Below are positions 37,901 to 49,900 of a stretch of DNA of 64,000 nucleotides, one piece after another. Origin of the DNA: Lamellibrachia columna (taxonomy: Eukaryota; Annelida; Polychaeta; Sabellida; Siboglinidae); the NCBI GenBank assembly GCA_963662155.1, contig OY759262.1, positions 20,316,430 through 20,380,429 on the forward strand, written 5' to 3'. The translations under genes and the position numbers were made by a program. The notes beneath the pieces are model-generated. The model saw only the letters and a program-made list of their open reading frames with translations. It did not search any database and was not told where the DNA came from. How positions within the stretch are numbered: position 1 is the first letter of the stretch; every line of letters starts with the position of its first letter.

Positions 37901-40900
37901 TGACAGCTATATGTGTAGCTGATCACAATAGATATGGTGGGTTACGTCCTCTCCACTCACTCACAGCTATGTTGTATATGTGCAGCTGATCACAATAGAG
38001 ATGGTGGGTTAAATCATCTCTACTCACTGACAGCTATATGTGTAGCTGATCACAATAGATATGGTGGGTTACGTCCTCTCCACTCACTCACAGCTATGTT
38101 GTATATGTGCAGCTGATCGCAGTAGACATGGTGGGTTAAATCATCTCCACTCACAGCTATATGTGCAGCTGATCGCAGTAGACATAGTAGGTTACATCAT
38201 CTCCACTCACTCACAGCTATGTTGTATATGTGCAGCTGATCGCTGTAGACAGTACTCTCAAGTGCCAAATAAACGTATAGGCCAAATAACAGTATAGGGT
38301 GGCAAATCGGTAAAATGTAATAATAGTATAGTGCCGAATAACAGTATAGGGGGACAAATTGTTCAAAACAAATAATAGTACAGTGCAAAAAAGTCACTAG
38401 TATATTTGTCTTTTTAGAGACGAAATTTTTTTTTACTCGACATGAAGCCAAGGCATCCCTAGAAAGCTACGCGAATCGCTGTGTATTTTGTTTTTGTTTT
38501 CTGCCAAATATGCATAAACATTGTGCATATTAGCATCACCACAGATATAGTAACATAATTTTATATCTGCGAAAAACCAGGGAATTTTTTGTTTTTAAAT
38601 GGACATTAAAGTTCTACTGAATTGAATACGCAAGCCCGTTTCAGGGAAAACTGCCACCAGCCGGTTACAACCAGTTTGAGGCGTTGCGCACGGTGGCCAT
38701 TTACTGTTGGTTTACGCGGTGATAATGGCGTTTTTAACTAATGCTATACCATGTCGAGCTCCCGAGAACTAAGGATTCTGACCGATTCATCTAATCATGG
38801 AAATCTAATGGTATGATGCTTCGGGATCAAAATCTAGGGTCCTCAGAAGCACGGGATCCTGCTAAATTCATGACTGTCGTTCGAAAGGATGAAAACTTAG
38901 CCATCAGGGGGAGCCACATGCAGCTCCAATTGGGAGCAAGTGATTTTAACGCGAGCTATAAAACACTCCGTGGATGATTGATTAGCGCTAGCAATTGGGA
39001 GTGAGAGCGATTGCTCTCCTAAAAATTATACCCTGCATAATTTGCCACGATTATCGGAGAATATAGGCTGGCACAAATGTTTAAATTTAATAATAGTATA
39101 GTGCCAAATAAGGTGCGTATAGGGTGGCATTTTTCATCAAATAAATATGTGTATAGGGACGCTTATTCGGCACTCAAGAGTAGGTTACATCATCTCCACT
39201 CACTCACAGCTATGTTGTATATGTGCAGCTGATCACAATAGACATGGTGGGTTAAATCATCTCCATTCAGTCACAGCTATGTTCTATATGTGCAGCTGAT
39301 CGCAATAGACATGGTGGGTTACATCATCTCCACTCATAGCTATATTCAGGGTTGTTTGATTTAAATCATTTGATTTAAATCATTGATTTAAATCATGATT
39401 TAAATCGCTCCAAAAAAATAATAATTGATTTATGATTTTTTTTACTTCCGGTTATTTTAATCGCTGATTTATATGAATTTAACACAAATAATTGTTTACA
39501 AGCATCGAGATCAACAAAGTTTTGTGTTTTTTACTACAAAAGCACAAAGTGCGCACACTTGTGTAGCTGTAGTGACACCAGATAGCCTGATAGTCAAATA
39601 TTTTATGACGTGTATACCAGATTTCAAAAAAAAATAAAAAATAAAAAAAATAAAAAAATCCGATTTAAATCAAACAAATCCGATTTTTTTTAAATCATGA
39701 TTTTTTCAACCCTGGCTATATTGTATATGTGCAGCTGATCGCAATAGACATGGTGGGTTACATCATCTCCACTCACAGCTATATTGTGTATGTGCAGCTG
39801 ATCGCAGTAGACATGTTGGGTTACATCATCTGGGTGAATGTGGCCTCACCAGAAGTGGCAGCCAAAGCAATCAGATGGTCAAGACCTCTCAGGCCACTCT
39901 TTCTGGTCAACTTTCCTGAAGGCAGACAGGTAAGAGTGACCAACACATTGCTTGTTCAGTATATGTCAAACCTGTAGTCTTATCTGATGGTTTCTCATGT
40001 AGTAGGAGTGTAGACCGAGTGGACTGAGCCCATAATAAAAACATTCTTTCTTCAGATTCATGTTCCAGACAGTCAACTTCCAGCTCCAGTAAAAACAAAA
40101 TCAGATTGTGATAGACATTTTAGCTTCAGGAAATGTTTATGATATATTGTTCATGCTGATTGTCAGGTGACACACCTATGGATAGGGCAGATCTAACCCT
40201 CTAAACACATAGTCTACACAAAAATGCTTGCAGTTGGTAACTCTACCATAGCATTATAGATGTCAGCCACTTCAGGATGTACTGGTTTTTGAAATACAAA
40301 TTATACAATGAATACTTTCGCAGACGTATGGAATACAATGCTCAATGTGTTTTATTTTCACACTGATGGTGGTTCATGTAAAAATTATCTCGCAATACAT
40401 ATCAGCATGTATGCTCAATATGTTTTATTAATTATATAATTACACCATAATGATAATGATTTGTGTTGCAGTTACGCAAGGCATTCCGTAACATCTTGAG
40501 AACTCTGCCGGACGTTGGCCACATTCTCGCATTGTTTCTCGCCAGCATTGCTATATTTGCCTTGCTGGCTCTCAAACTCATACAGAACAGGTTAGTCTTC
40601 TGCATGGTCTCTTTATAACTAGCCTCGGAAAAAATGGCAACCATGGCAGGAGCTTTTGACCCAGTCAAGTTTTGTTAGGACAATGCCATGGCAATGACAA
40701 AATCATGTACAACTGCTAATTTCAAGAAGTGTTCATATGTGGATGTTTGACGTAGATCACTTGACTGGCAACAATTTAGAAAACACACTTAACGTTGCTA
40801 ACAATTGTACATACTGTTATTCTGAGTTATGTAATATCCCACCACCCAGAACATTTTTTATGTACAAATCATCCCCATGGGCCCCCGGGCACGCCTACAA

Positions 40901-43900
40901 CATTTCAGCCCCAGCTGCCCCATACATGGGAAACTGACAAAGTTATGAGGGAACAGACAGACAAACAGTCACAAACTACTTTATTATTACTTCTGACAAG
41001 GCCCCTCTTAAACTCCTGGCCTCTACAGTGTTGTCAACCCATAGTGCAGCGTACAGTTCATATTGAAAAGTAAATTTGTTACTTTCAGAATACTTGTGCT
41101 CAATGGAGCTTTCATCAGCATTAGAATACACTGTTGTCCATTGTCATGTGACCTGGTTGTTGTCACATGACAGCAGTTGAAGACCAAACAACAGCATATT
41201 CTGATGCTGGTGAAGCTCTGTTGAGCACAAGAAGTATTCTGACAGGTAACATACTTATTTTTTAACATAAGACATTCTTTGTAGCTAAGCTCATATAGAC
41301 TTCCACAACATCACATCGTCCTGTCCTTTGTAATCTGTTAAAGTAACCATTGTAGTCATCATATCTTTTGATATAGATGGCTCGTTTCTGTTTTGACAGG
41401 AGTCTGGAGTACCCTGATGGTCGGCTGTACTTCAATAACTACTTTGAGTGTGTCTGGGATTTGTATGTTCTGGTGACCACAGCAAACAGCCCAGATGTCA
41501 TGTAAGCAACACCAAACAGTACAATTTAGTTATTTTTATTTATTAACGTTTTTAATTAAGTACTATTTAGTATATGCACCTGAGATTTAACAAGAGTTGA
41601 TAACGCCTATTCGAGAAATAAGTCAGAGAATTACAGACCAGTGAGTTTAACGTCAGTGATTTGTAAATTATTAGAAAGGTTAATTAAAGACCATATGGTG
41701 GACTTCTTTGTTAAGCATAAATTATTAAATTCATCTCAACATGGTTTCCTTAAAGCGAGGTCATGCTTAACAAATATGTTATGTTTTTTGGAAGAAATCA
41801 CTAAATGGATAGACGTGGGATCGCCAGTAGATATTTAACAAGAGATTTAACAAGATTTGCCATCCAAGCCAAAGGCCCAGTTGGCAAGTGTCAACCTTGT
41901 TTTTAAACATATTCACGCTGCTAGCAGTTACACAATCTGTAGACAATTTGTTCCATTCATTTATTGTCCTCTGTGAGAACGAGTGCTTCCTGATGTCCAA
42001 TCTACATTGATCCTTTACTAATTTTACCTCATGTCCTCTAGTTCTGCTATCCTTCTTGAGTGAGAAAAACATATTTCTATCAATATTTTCATACCCATTC
42101 AATATCTTAAAAACTTCAATCTGATCTCCTCTTAACCTCCTTGTCTCTAGAGTTGTTAAACCACATTCTTTCAGGCGTTCTTCATAACTAAGGTCTCTCA
42201 GTTCTGGAATCATTTTAGTTGCTCTCCTTTGTATGCGTTCAAGCGTATCTATATCCTTCTTACGATATGGTCTCCATGCTTGTATACAGTATTCTAAATG
42301 AGGTCTAACTATTGCTTTATAAAGAGGTATAATTAACTTTTTTCCCTTGTATGTTATGTTTCTTCTAATCAATCCAAGAATTTGATTACCCTTTGAAGCT
42401 GCAATACCACACTGCTCTGAAACTTTCATATCAGCGCTTATTGTAACTCCTAAGTCCTTTTCTTTTACAGTAGTACCCAGAACAGTATCTCCCATTTTAT
42501 AGTTTACATTCAAGTTCCTATGTCCTGTATGTAGGCATTTACATTTCCCAAAATTGAACAACATCTGCCATTTCTCAGACCATTTCACTAATCTGTCTAG
42601 ATCATTTTGTAAATGTTGTTTATCACCATCAGTATTAACCTTTCTAAACAGTTTTGTGTCATCCGCAAATTACAGTAGGTTACTTGTTATACTGTCGTCC
42701 AAGTCATTGATATATATTAAGAATAATATAGGTCCTAATACTGATCCTTGAGGTACCCCACTCAAAACCGATTTCCAATTTGAAACTTCTCCATCTACTA
42801 CAAATCGTTGTCTTCTGTCAGTCAGCCATTGTTCTATCCAGTCAGTTATGCTATCCCCGATACCATGGGCTTTTAATTTAAGTAGTAATCTTTGATGTGG
42901 CACTTTGTCAAAAGCTTTCTGAAAATCTAAGTAGATAATATCTACTGGCGATCCCACGTCTATCCACTTAGTGATTTCTTCCAAAAAACATAACATATTT
43001 GTTAAGCATGACCTCGCTTTAAGGAATCCATGTTGAGATGAATTTAATAATTTATGCTTAACGAGGAAGTCCACCATATGGTCTTTAATTAACCTTTCTA
43101 ATAATTTACAAATCACTGACGTTAAACTCACTGGTCTGTAATTCTCTGACTTATTTCTCGAACCCTTTTTAAATAATGGTATGATGTTTGCTTCTTTCCA
43201 TTCAAACGGAACAACTCCCTCTTTTAATGACAAGTTGAATACTCTTGCAAGTGGTATACTGATTTGTTCTACTGTTTCCATTAGTAATTTTTGAGGAATC
43301 CCATCCACTCCCGGTGATTTGTGATACTTCATTGCCTTTATTTTCTTAGCTACCAATTCTGGAGTTACAACTAACGGACCTAAATAGTCAGATTTAGGCC
43401 CCTGAAATTTAGCATCAGCAACTGGTAATGAACTAATATCTTCTTTGGTCAGCCATTGAGATTACCTGCTTGTTTGCCACTTTACAAATTACTGGTTGTT
43501 TTTTGTTAATAACTATGATAAAATATTGTATATGGAACTGTATCTCAAATTTGTATGTTGGTAACATGTTTGCTTGGAATAAGTCTACATTCCTAATTCC
43601 AGATATTTACCTTACTGATGTAGCATCTAACTTTAATGTCAGGACATATGTGACTGATCCTCTCTTTGTGTCATTGTAGGATGCCTGCGTATAATAAGAA
43701 CAACTGGTTCGCAATGTTCTTCTTCGTCTACATTGTTGTGAACGTCTACATCTTCATGAACATTGTATTGGCATCTGTCTACAACAATTATAAGCGCCAT
43801 CTAAAGGTACATCTAAGAACAGGATAACATTGATTTAATAAGATTTAATAAGATTGCTATCGAAAGCTAAAACTCCAGATGACAAATGGACAAAGAAGCC

Positions 43901-46900
43901 ATTGGCTTATCAAGAGTCCAACAATTTTTCGTATGTGTGTAACTTGCCCCTCTAAGATGTTTGTCAGTTTTATTTCAAAACATTCGCACCACTGGTTTTA
44001 TTGCATTTAAGTAACTTGTGGATGGTCAGTGCAAGATTCTGTAGCTTTGAACTTGTCCTAAATGACAAAATGTTGTAATTCATGATTGGTCTTTTAGTGC
44101 ATATTTTAACTTCCTGAATGTGTGGATTGGTGGATTGATGGATTGGTGGATTGATGGATTGGTGGATTGATGGATTGGTGGATTGATGGATTGATGGATT
44201 GGTGGATTGAGGTAGAGGACATTGTTTACTTGTTATTTCTATTTGTGTTTCATGTCGATTTACATTAATGTTTTTTGTTAACTATTCTCCGGTGAATGTC
44301 TATTTTGAGCGTCAGATGTCATCAGCTACGCTCAGTATTAAATGTTTTGTATGTTCTGTGTCAAATGTCTTTTATGTTCTATGTCAAACAACACTTATGT
44401 TCTGTGTCAAATGTTTTCTATGTTCTGTAACATGTCAATTTACACTTACTCCCGGGTATGTGTTTTAGCACCTATATGTTTTAAGAATGGACTTTGTCCA
44501 GATATATGAAGCAACATAAATGTATTCTCACGTTGGCAAGAAAGGTTGCACAGATGAATCTGCTACCGTTGATATGCTGTTTTCACAAAAATCTGAAGAA
44601 ACTTTTGTGCAAAAGATTCATATTCTAAATGTCTAACAGCTATTTCATTGGTGCAGTGCAACCAAATTGCTAGAAAGGTTGTTTTTTGTGTGAAAAAACG
44701 TACATTTAATCAAACAATGAATATATGCATCGAAAAAGAGATGCTAACTGCAGAAAAGGTTATGCATGTGTTATCAAACCAACGACCGTTTTATATGATG
44801 TGATGGTCACATACCTAGCCGAACAAAACTGTAATGACAGCAGTGATTGGATAATCAGCAGTAGCAGATTCACCAGCGTAACCTTTCTTGCCAATGTGAA
44901 TATGCTTGTTATTACTGTATATTATTATAATGTCCACTTGACATACCTGTGTGTTGACCAGAATGAGGTCATTAAGACAGTCTACCTGAAGCGTCGGCTG
45001 CTGGAACGAGTGTTTGACATGATGAAGGTGTGGCAGAATGACACCTACGTGGTGACGAAGAAGACTTGGCACACCCTCATGAAGACGGCCGCCCCTCACT
45101 GGGGCCCCACTCGCAGAGACGTCCTCTTCTACGTGCTCGACGACACTGCCGATAATGCAATCAGTATGTCGTGAACCTTATGGCGAACTTTAATAATAAT
45201 ATTACTACAGGTGTAGAGTGGATAGAAGGAGGATGAATGACCTGAGGGAATAGATTGGGATGCAGTTCAGCTAACGGGAAGAATACCTGTACAGTGTATA
45301 ATTTTTCACGTCAACACTTATCTGTAGTCAAAAAGCCTATAGACAGAAAAACCTGTTATTTCACACTACAATGCATAGTTTTTGTATCTGATTCTACCAA
45401 CTGTCGGACGTGATTCTACTAACTGTCGGACGTGATTCTACTAACTGTCGGACGTGATTCTATTTAGTGGCATAATTTAGCACATTTTAACTGTGCTTTC
45501 TTGGGTGTGGTGTCTCGAAAAAAGTACTCTTTCAACATTTATTATAATGAATGAGCCCTTAAAGCGAAACAGATGTCATGGTTTTGGGCTTATGCACCTA
45601 TAAGAGTTACCAAAATATAACCATTTGCAATTACAATCAAGAATATCATGCCAGTGGTTTACTAGGAACATATTCTTGAATATCTATCATCTTAATTTCA
45701 TGGACCGCGCCATACTGTTAGATAACCCTACATAACAAGTGCTTGTAGTCTGGCAATATACGCTCTCCAAATAAAAATGTCTTTGTAAACACCTAGTCCT
45801 GTAATTGACAAAAGGATATGGCTATGTTGTTTGTATCTAAACTCAACGTATGCAACATATTTTGGCTTTTGTTTACCAAACTTATCCTGTCCTGACTTAG
45901 TCGCTCACCTGATTGAGAGTTTGTGTAGCTTCCGACGGCCCTTCGATTTCAGTTGAAGGCACTTAATGTGTCTCGCCGGAAGTTGATTTCTTAAACCTGC
46001 CAGGCACTTATTAGTCACCCAATAAACATGTCCGCCTCCTGGAAAACAAAGATTTGACCAGAATCTCCCACTTTTAAGACAAATTCTGAGAAAACCACTA
46101 GCGTGATATTCTTGATTGTAGTTGCAAATGATTCGTTTTTGCTAACTCTTTCAGGTGCGTTGAGTTTTGTTTTGCTTTAGGGGAAACCCTGCATTAGAAA
46201 CCTATTGTTACATTATTTCAACAGTGTTGTAACTGTAAGTGCCAGATACACAGTTTTACAAGCTTGTAGCAATAAGTGATTCCACTGCTCTGTAAATACA
46301 GCTGTGTTGAGCTGGGCCTCATAGACATACATACTGGGATAGCAGATACAGTACTTTTGCACTGAGTATGTCTTGAGCTCTACAAGAACCCAGATTTGGC
46401 AGAAATGTCAGTTACAACCTTGTTGAACTGATGGGACACCTTTATTGTTGCCACCGACCAGGAAAGAAAGACTTCCTCAAGGTGGCTGACCTGCTCAATG
46501 TAGAGCTGGCAGAGGTGAAGGAGGAGCCGACCATGCTGGAGAAGTTCTGTCCCGGGTGCTACCTCTCCGCTCCCAGCGAGATCATCAAGTCCATTGTGAG
46601 ACACAGGTGAGCTAAAGGAAGGAAGTGCTCCTCTTTGTGTAGCATGTAGCCTCTGATAACAGTAGTACTTCTGTCATGCCTTAATCCTTAGAAACACGAC
46701 CTTAGAGGCGCATCATAAGGAAAGGATCGGGCAATCTCGATATCAATATATGATGTTAACGGGAGACTCGGGTCGGATTTGACGGATTTTTGACAGTAAA
46801 ATGAATTTCGAGTTTTTGCTATTTCCGTGTATAAATATTATTCAACTTGCCATTCATGTAAGTTGCACTGTCGAAATAAACACGTTTCTGTCATAAAACG

Positions 46901-49900
46901 TGTCTTTTGTATGATGCCTATCATTGCTAAGTCTTTGTTTATGTCAAATGAACCGAGACTAATGGGACATTAGGTGATTTTCCGCGAGCCATTGCATGCC
47001 GGAAAACGCTGCCATTCCAACATGGCGCATATCACGGGAAAGCCCCATTTTCGCTCTGTATGATGGTACAAACAGTTTTAAAATGTGCCCGGAGGTATCC
47101 GAGTAATTCCGACTATAAATGACCGCCTCTGAACCATCTCGGTGACAAAGGAATGGGGAATGCCACGACGATTCGCCAGACATCACCACGTGATGTCGGA
47201 TTCCCTCAAATCAAGCGCTCTAATTGGTTGTAATACTAATTTCCATCCTCTGACGTCAGCTTGAAATACCAGCTACGTTCTATTCGATCGACTTTTTTAT
47301 CCCATGAGTTTCGTTCATTTATATCGCTTTGTAAAACGACATTATGCCGTTTGGTCGAAAGCGAGTGGGCGGTTACGGTACTGGGAGGCAGCGAAAGTTT
47401 GCATCGTTGCAGTTAGCGCGCGATGCGAAGGCATCGAGGGTTGAATTCGCCAATGAACCTGCGGCGACAACTTCGTCTTCTTCGACCATCACCGTCCATG
47501 GTGCCAGCGAGAATGGCACGCAGTGTAAGTTTAATTCTGATATTTCATATGTTCACTTGTGTTTTATCCAAACATCGCCTTTGTGGCATAACTATTACTG
47601 TATAAACGATTTGACGCTGATCTAGTTCATGCTGTTGATGTTCGTGGTTGTGTTGACATTCAGGCCCAGGGGCCATCCAGGCACATCAGAAGCAAAGTTG
47701 TAACTATGGTTTATTATATTACTACAATTTGCCCTGGAAATTATCGTATACATAGCCTATATACACACACGCGCGCGGGTGTGTGTGTATAATATGGCAA
47801 TGCCAATAAAATAAATTGCATTCAATGCCATACCCCTGCATACGTAGTAAGGGGGGGGGCTTTTGTTGTTGAACATGTCTTGGATACTTTTTGTTCATGA
47901 AATACATTTATATTGTGTATTTTTTCCAGGCATCAAGGCGGTCATTAACAGTACCAGCTGATCCGTCTCGGAGACTGTCTGTCACTGAACGGAAGTTTGG
48001 TTATGCAGATCTTCTGGAGGAGATAGGTGTCCCTCGATTCCTGGTTGAGGATGAGACAGATGCTGATGGAGATCTTTCAACAGTACTTGTACGCTGTGCC
48101 GTGTTGCCATCACTTGTTGCGAACCTGCTATGCACGTTGTGTAGGAAGCATACACTCTCCACCCCAGCTGTCGACCGCACCGCACCCTCGGCATGGTGTG
48201 TGGCCTCGAGACTTTCTGCACCAGTTGCGACAAGGTCATCAATGCAACTCTGTCATCAGACTGTATCGATGGGACTCAGGCGACGAATGTCCCATTTGTC
48301 GTGGTGAGATCAGCTGTGTCGGCAACGATGGACATGGGTGTCGGGTACTCGGGACTTGTGTGAAATTTATTTTACAATGCCAATGACTCTTAACTTTGCC
48401 TTTTGATAGATTATACATTCAGTAATATGTATGCAAAGTTTCAATCATCTAGGTTGCTTTTCAGATGTTGAAATGTATGTGCCAATGTACATAAACTTTG
48501 AACACGATTTTCTCAAAAACATGTTTTCCCTCACACCTACTGCCTCCCGTGTCACTTATCTCTGCTATTGTTTGACAGAATTACTTGAAACTTTCTACAG
48601 TGTTTCTTGATAGTATGCTCTTGAAAACTATGTAGTAACTTTTTAGAAAACATTATTTATATTTTATATAATGAACCATCAATGTAAAATTTCATGATGA
48701 AAAAATACATTCAGATGTAAAAAAATCATGAAAACAAAAGTTTTTTGAAAACTTGGAAAGTCAACTGACTGTTTTCATTGGGATTATGTGGAGTAACTAC
48801 ACACCAAATTTGAGTCCTCTAAATCCAATGGTTACTGATATAAGTCACACGCAACATTCAATCCAAGATGGCTGCATACCGTGGGAAAATATGTATGAAA
48901 CTTTCTGAAAAAAATTCACTGCATTACTCTTACCTGGACTTGCAATCTATGAAAGTTTCAGCTCTGTAGGTTCAGTGATAATGAAATAAGAAAATAAAAT
49001 GCGTTTAGACCCAAGCGACGCCTTAAGGTTGATGTTAACATATGCATCATGTATGTACAATCGCCAGTCTGATGAATCTCTTCACAATTCATATAAGATT
49101 TTTCCTACAGGTTCTTTCACTACACGTTTGACTTCCTGATCCTGTTGAACGCGTTCATCGTCGGCTTCAACCTGGAGGAGGCTGAGTGGGGCTTCCTTGC
49201 CGCGTTCACGGTTGAGATTCTGCTGCGATTGTACACATTCGGCCCCAAGAAGTACTTCACAACATTCTGGGACATGTAAGTGTGCTGCAGCACGGCTTTT
49301 CTAGTTGTTTGTCCACATGTTAAGCCTACAACAATATAACAAATCAGTTGATTGTTTAACAATATTGCTATCCAAGAGAAATGGCCCACTGGCTTATCAA
49401 GAGTCCAACAATTTTTCTTCTACATGTAACCCGTGCTACTGAGGTATTTCGCAATTTGCTTTTAAACATATTCATGCTGCTAGCATTTACACAACTGGTT
49501 GATAATTTCTCCCATTCATTTATTGCCCCCTGTGAGAATGTCATGTTAATTAGAGTTGTGTGTTATCAACTTTAATTATTCAAAGTCTTGCAAATTGAAA
49601 TCTGATCATGCCTCGTTGAACCGTGTTGCAAATTCTCCAACTGTACTATTTGTATTCCTATGTGGTGTTCGAACAAATGATCTTTGCCCACTGAGATGTC
49701 TTGTTGGGGATAGAAGCCACTGTTTGCAATGATGTGTTCCTTCAGTTTTGACTTCTGTGTGGTGATGCCTGCTGTTGTGGGAACAGTCATTGAGACATCA
49801 CTGGGCGACGGTGAGTGTCGTCCATTTCTGCCTACAGGCAACAGTATTCACTGGTGTAGAACTATCCTAGGTAGTCAACCGACCGACTGACCATGATATA

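Noticed and set aside
37284..38297. Plus-strand frames of 109-150 codons ([15 protein letters not shown] repeats)
   Set aside because: Products of the acceptor-bearing tandem array, not a protein; only the first 12 codons per unit resemble real exon sequence.
44725..44961. Extension of channel exon 9 upstream to an ATG at 44725
   Set aside because: The frame is open but lacks channel homology, and the acceptor at 44961 joins exon 8 exactly in phase.
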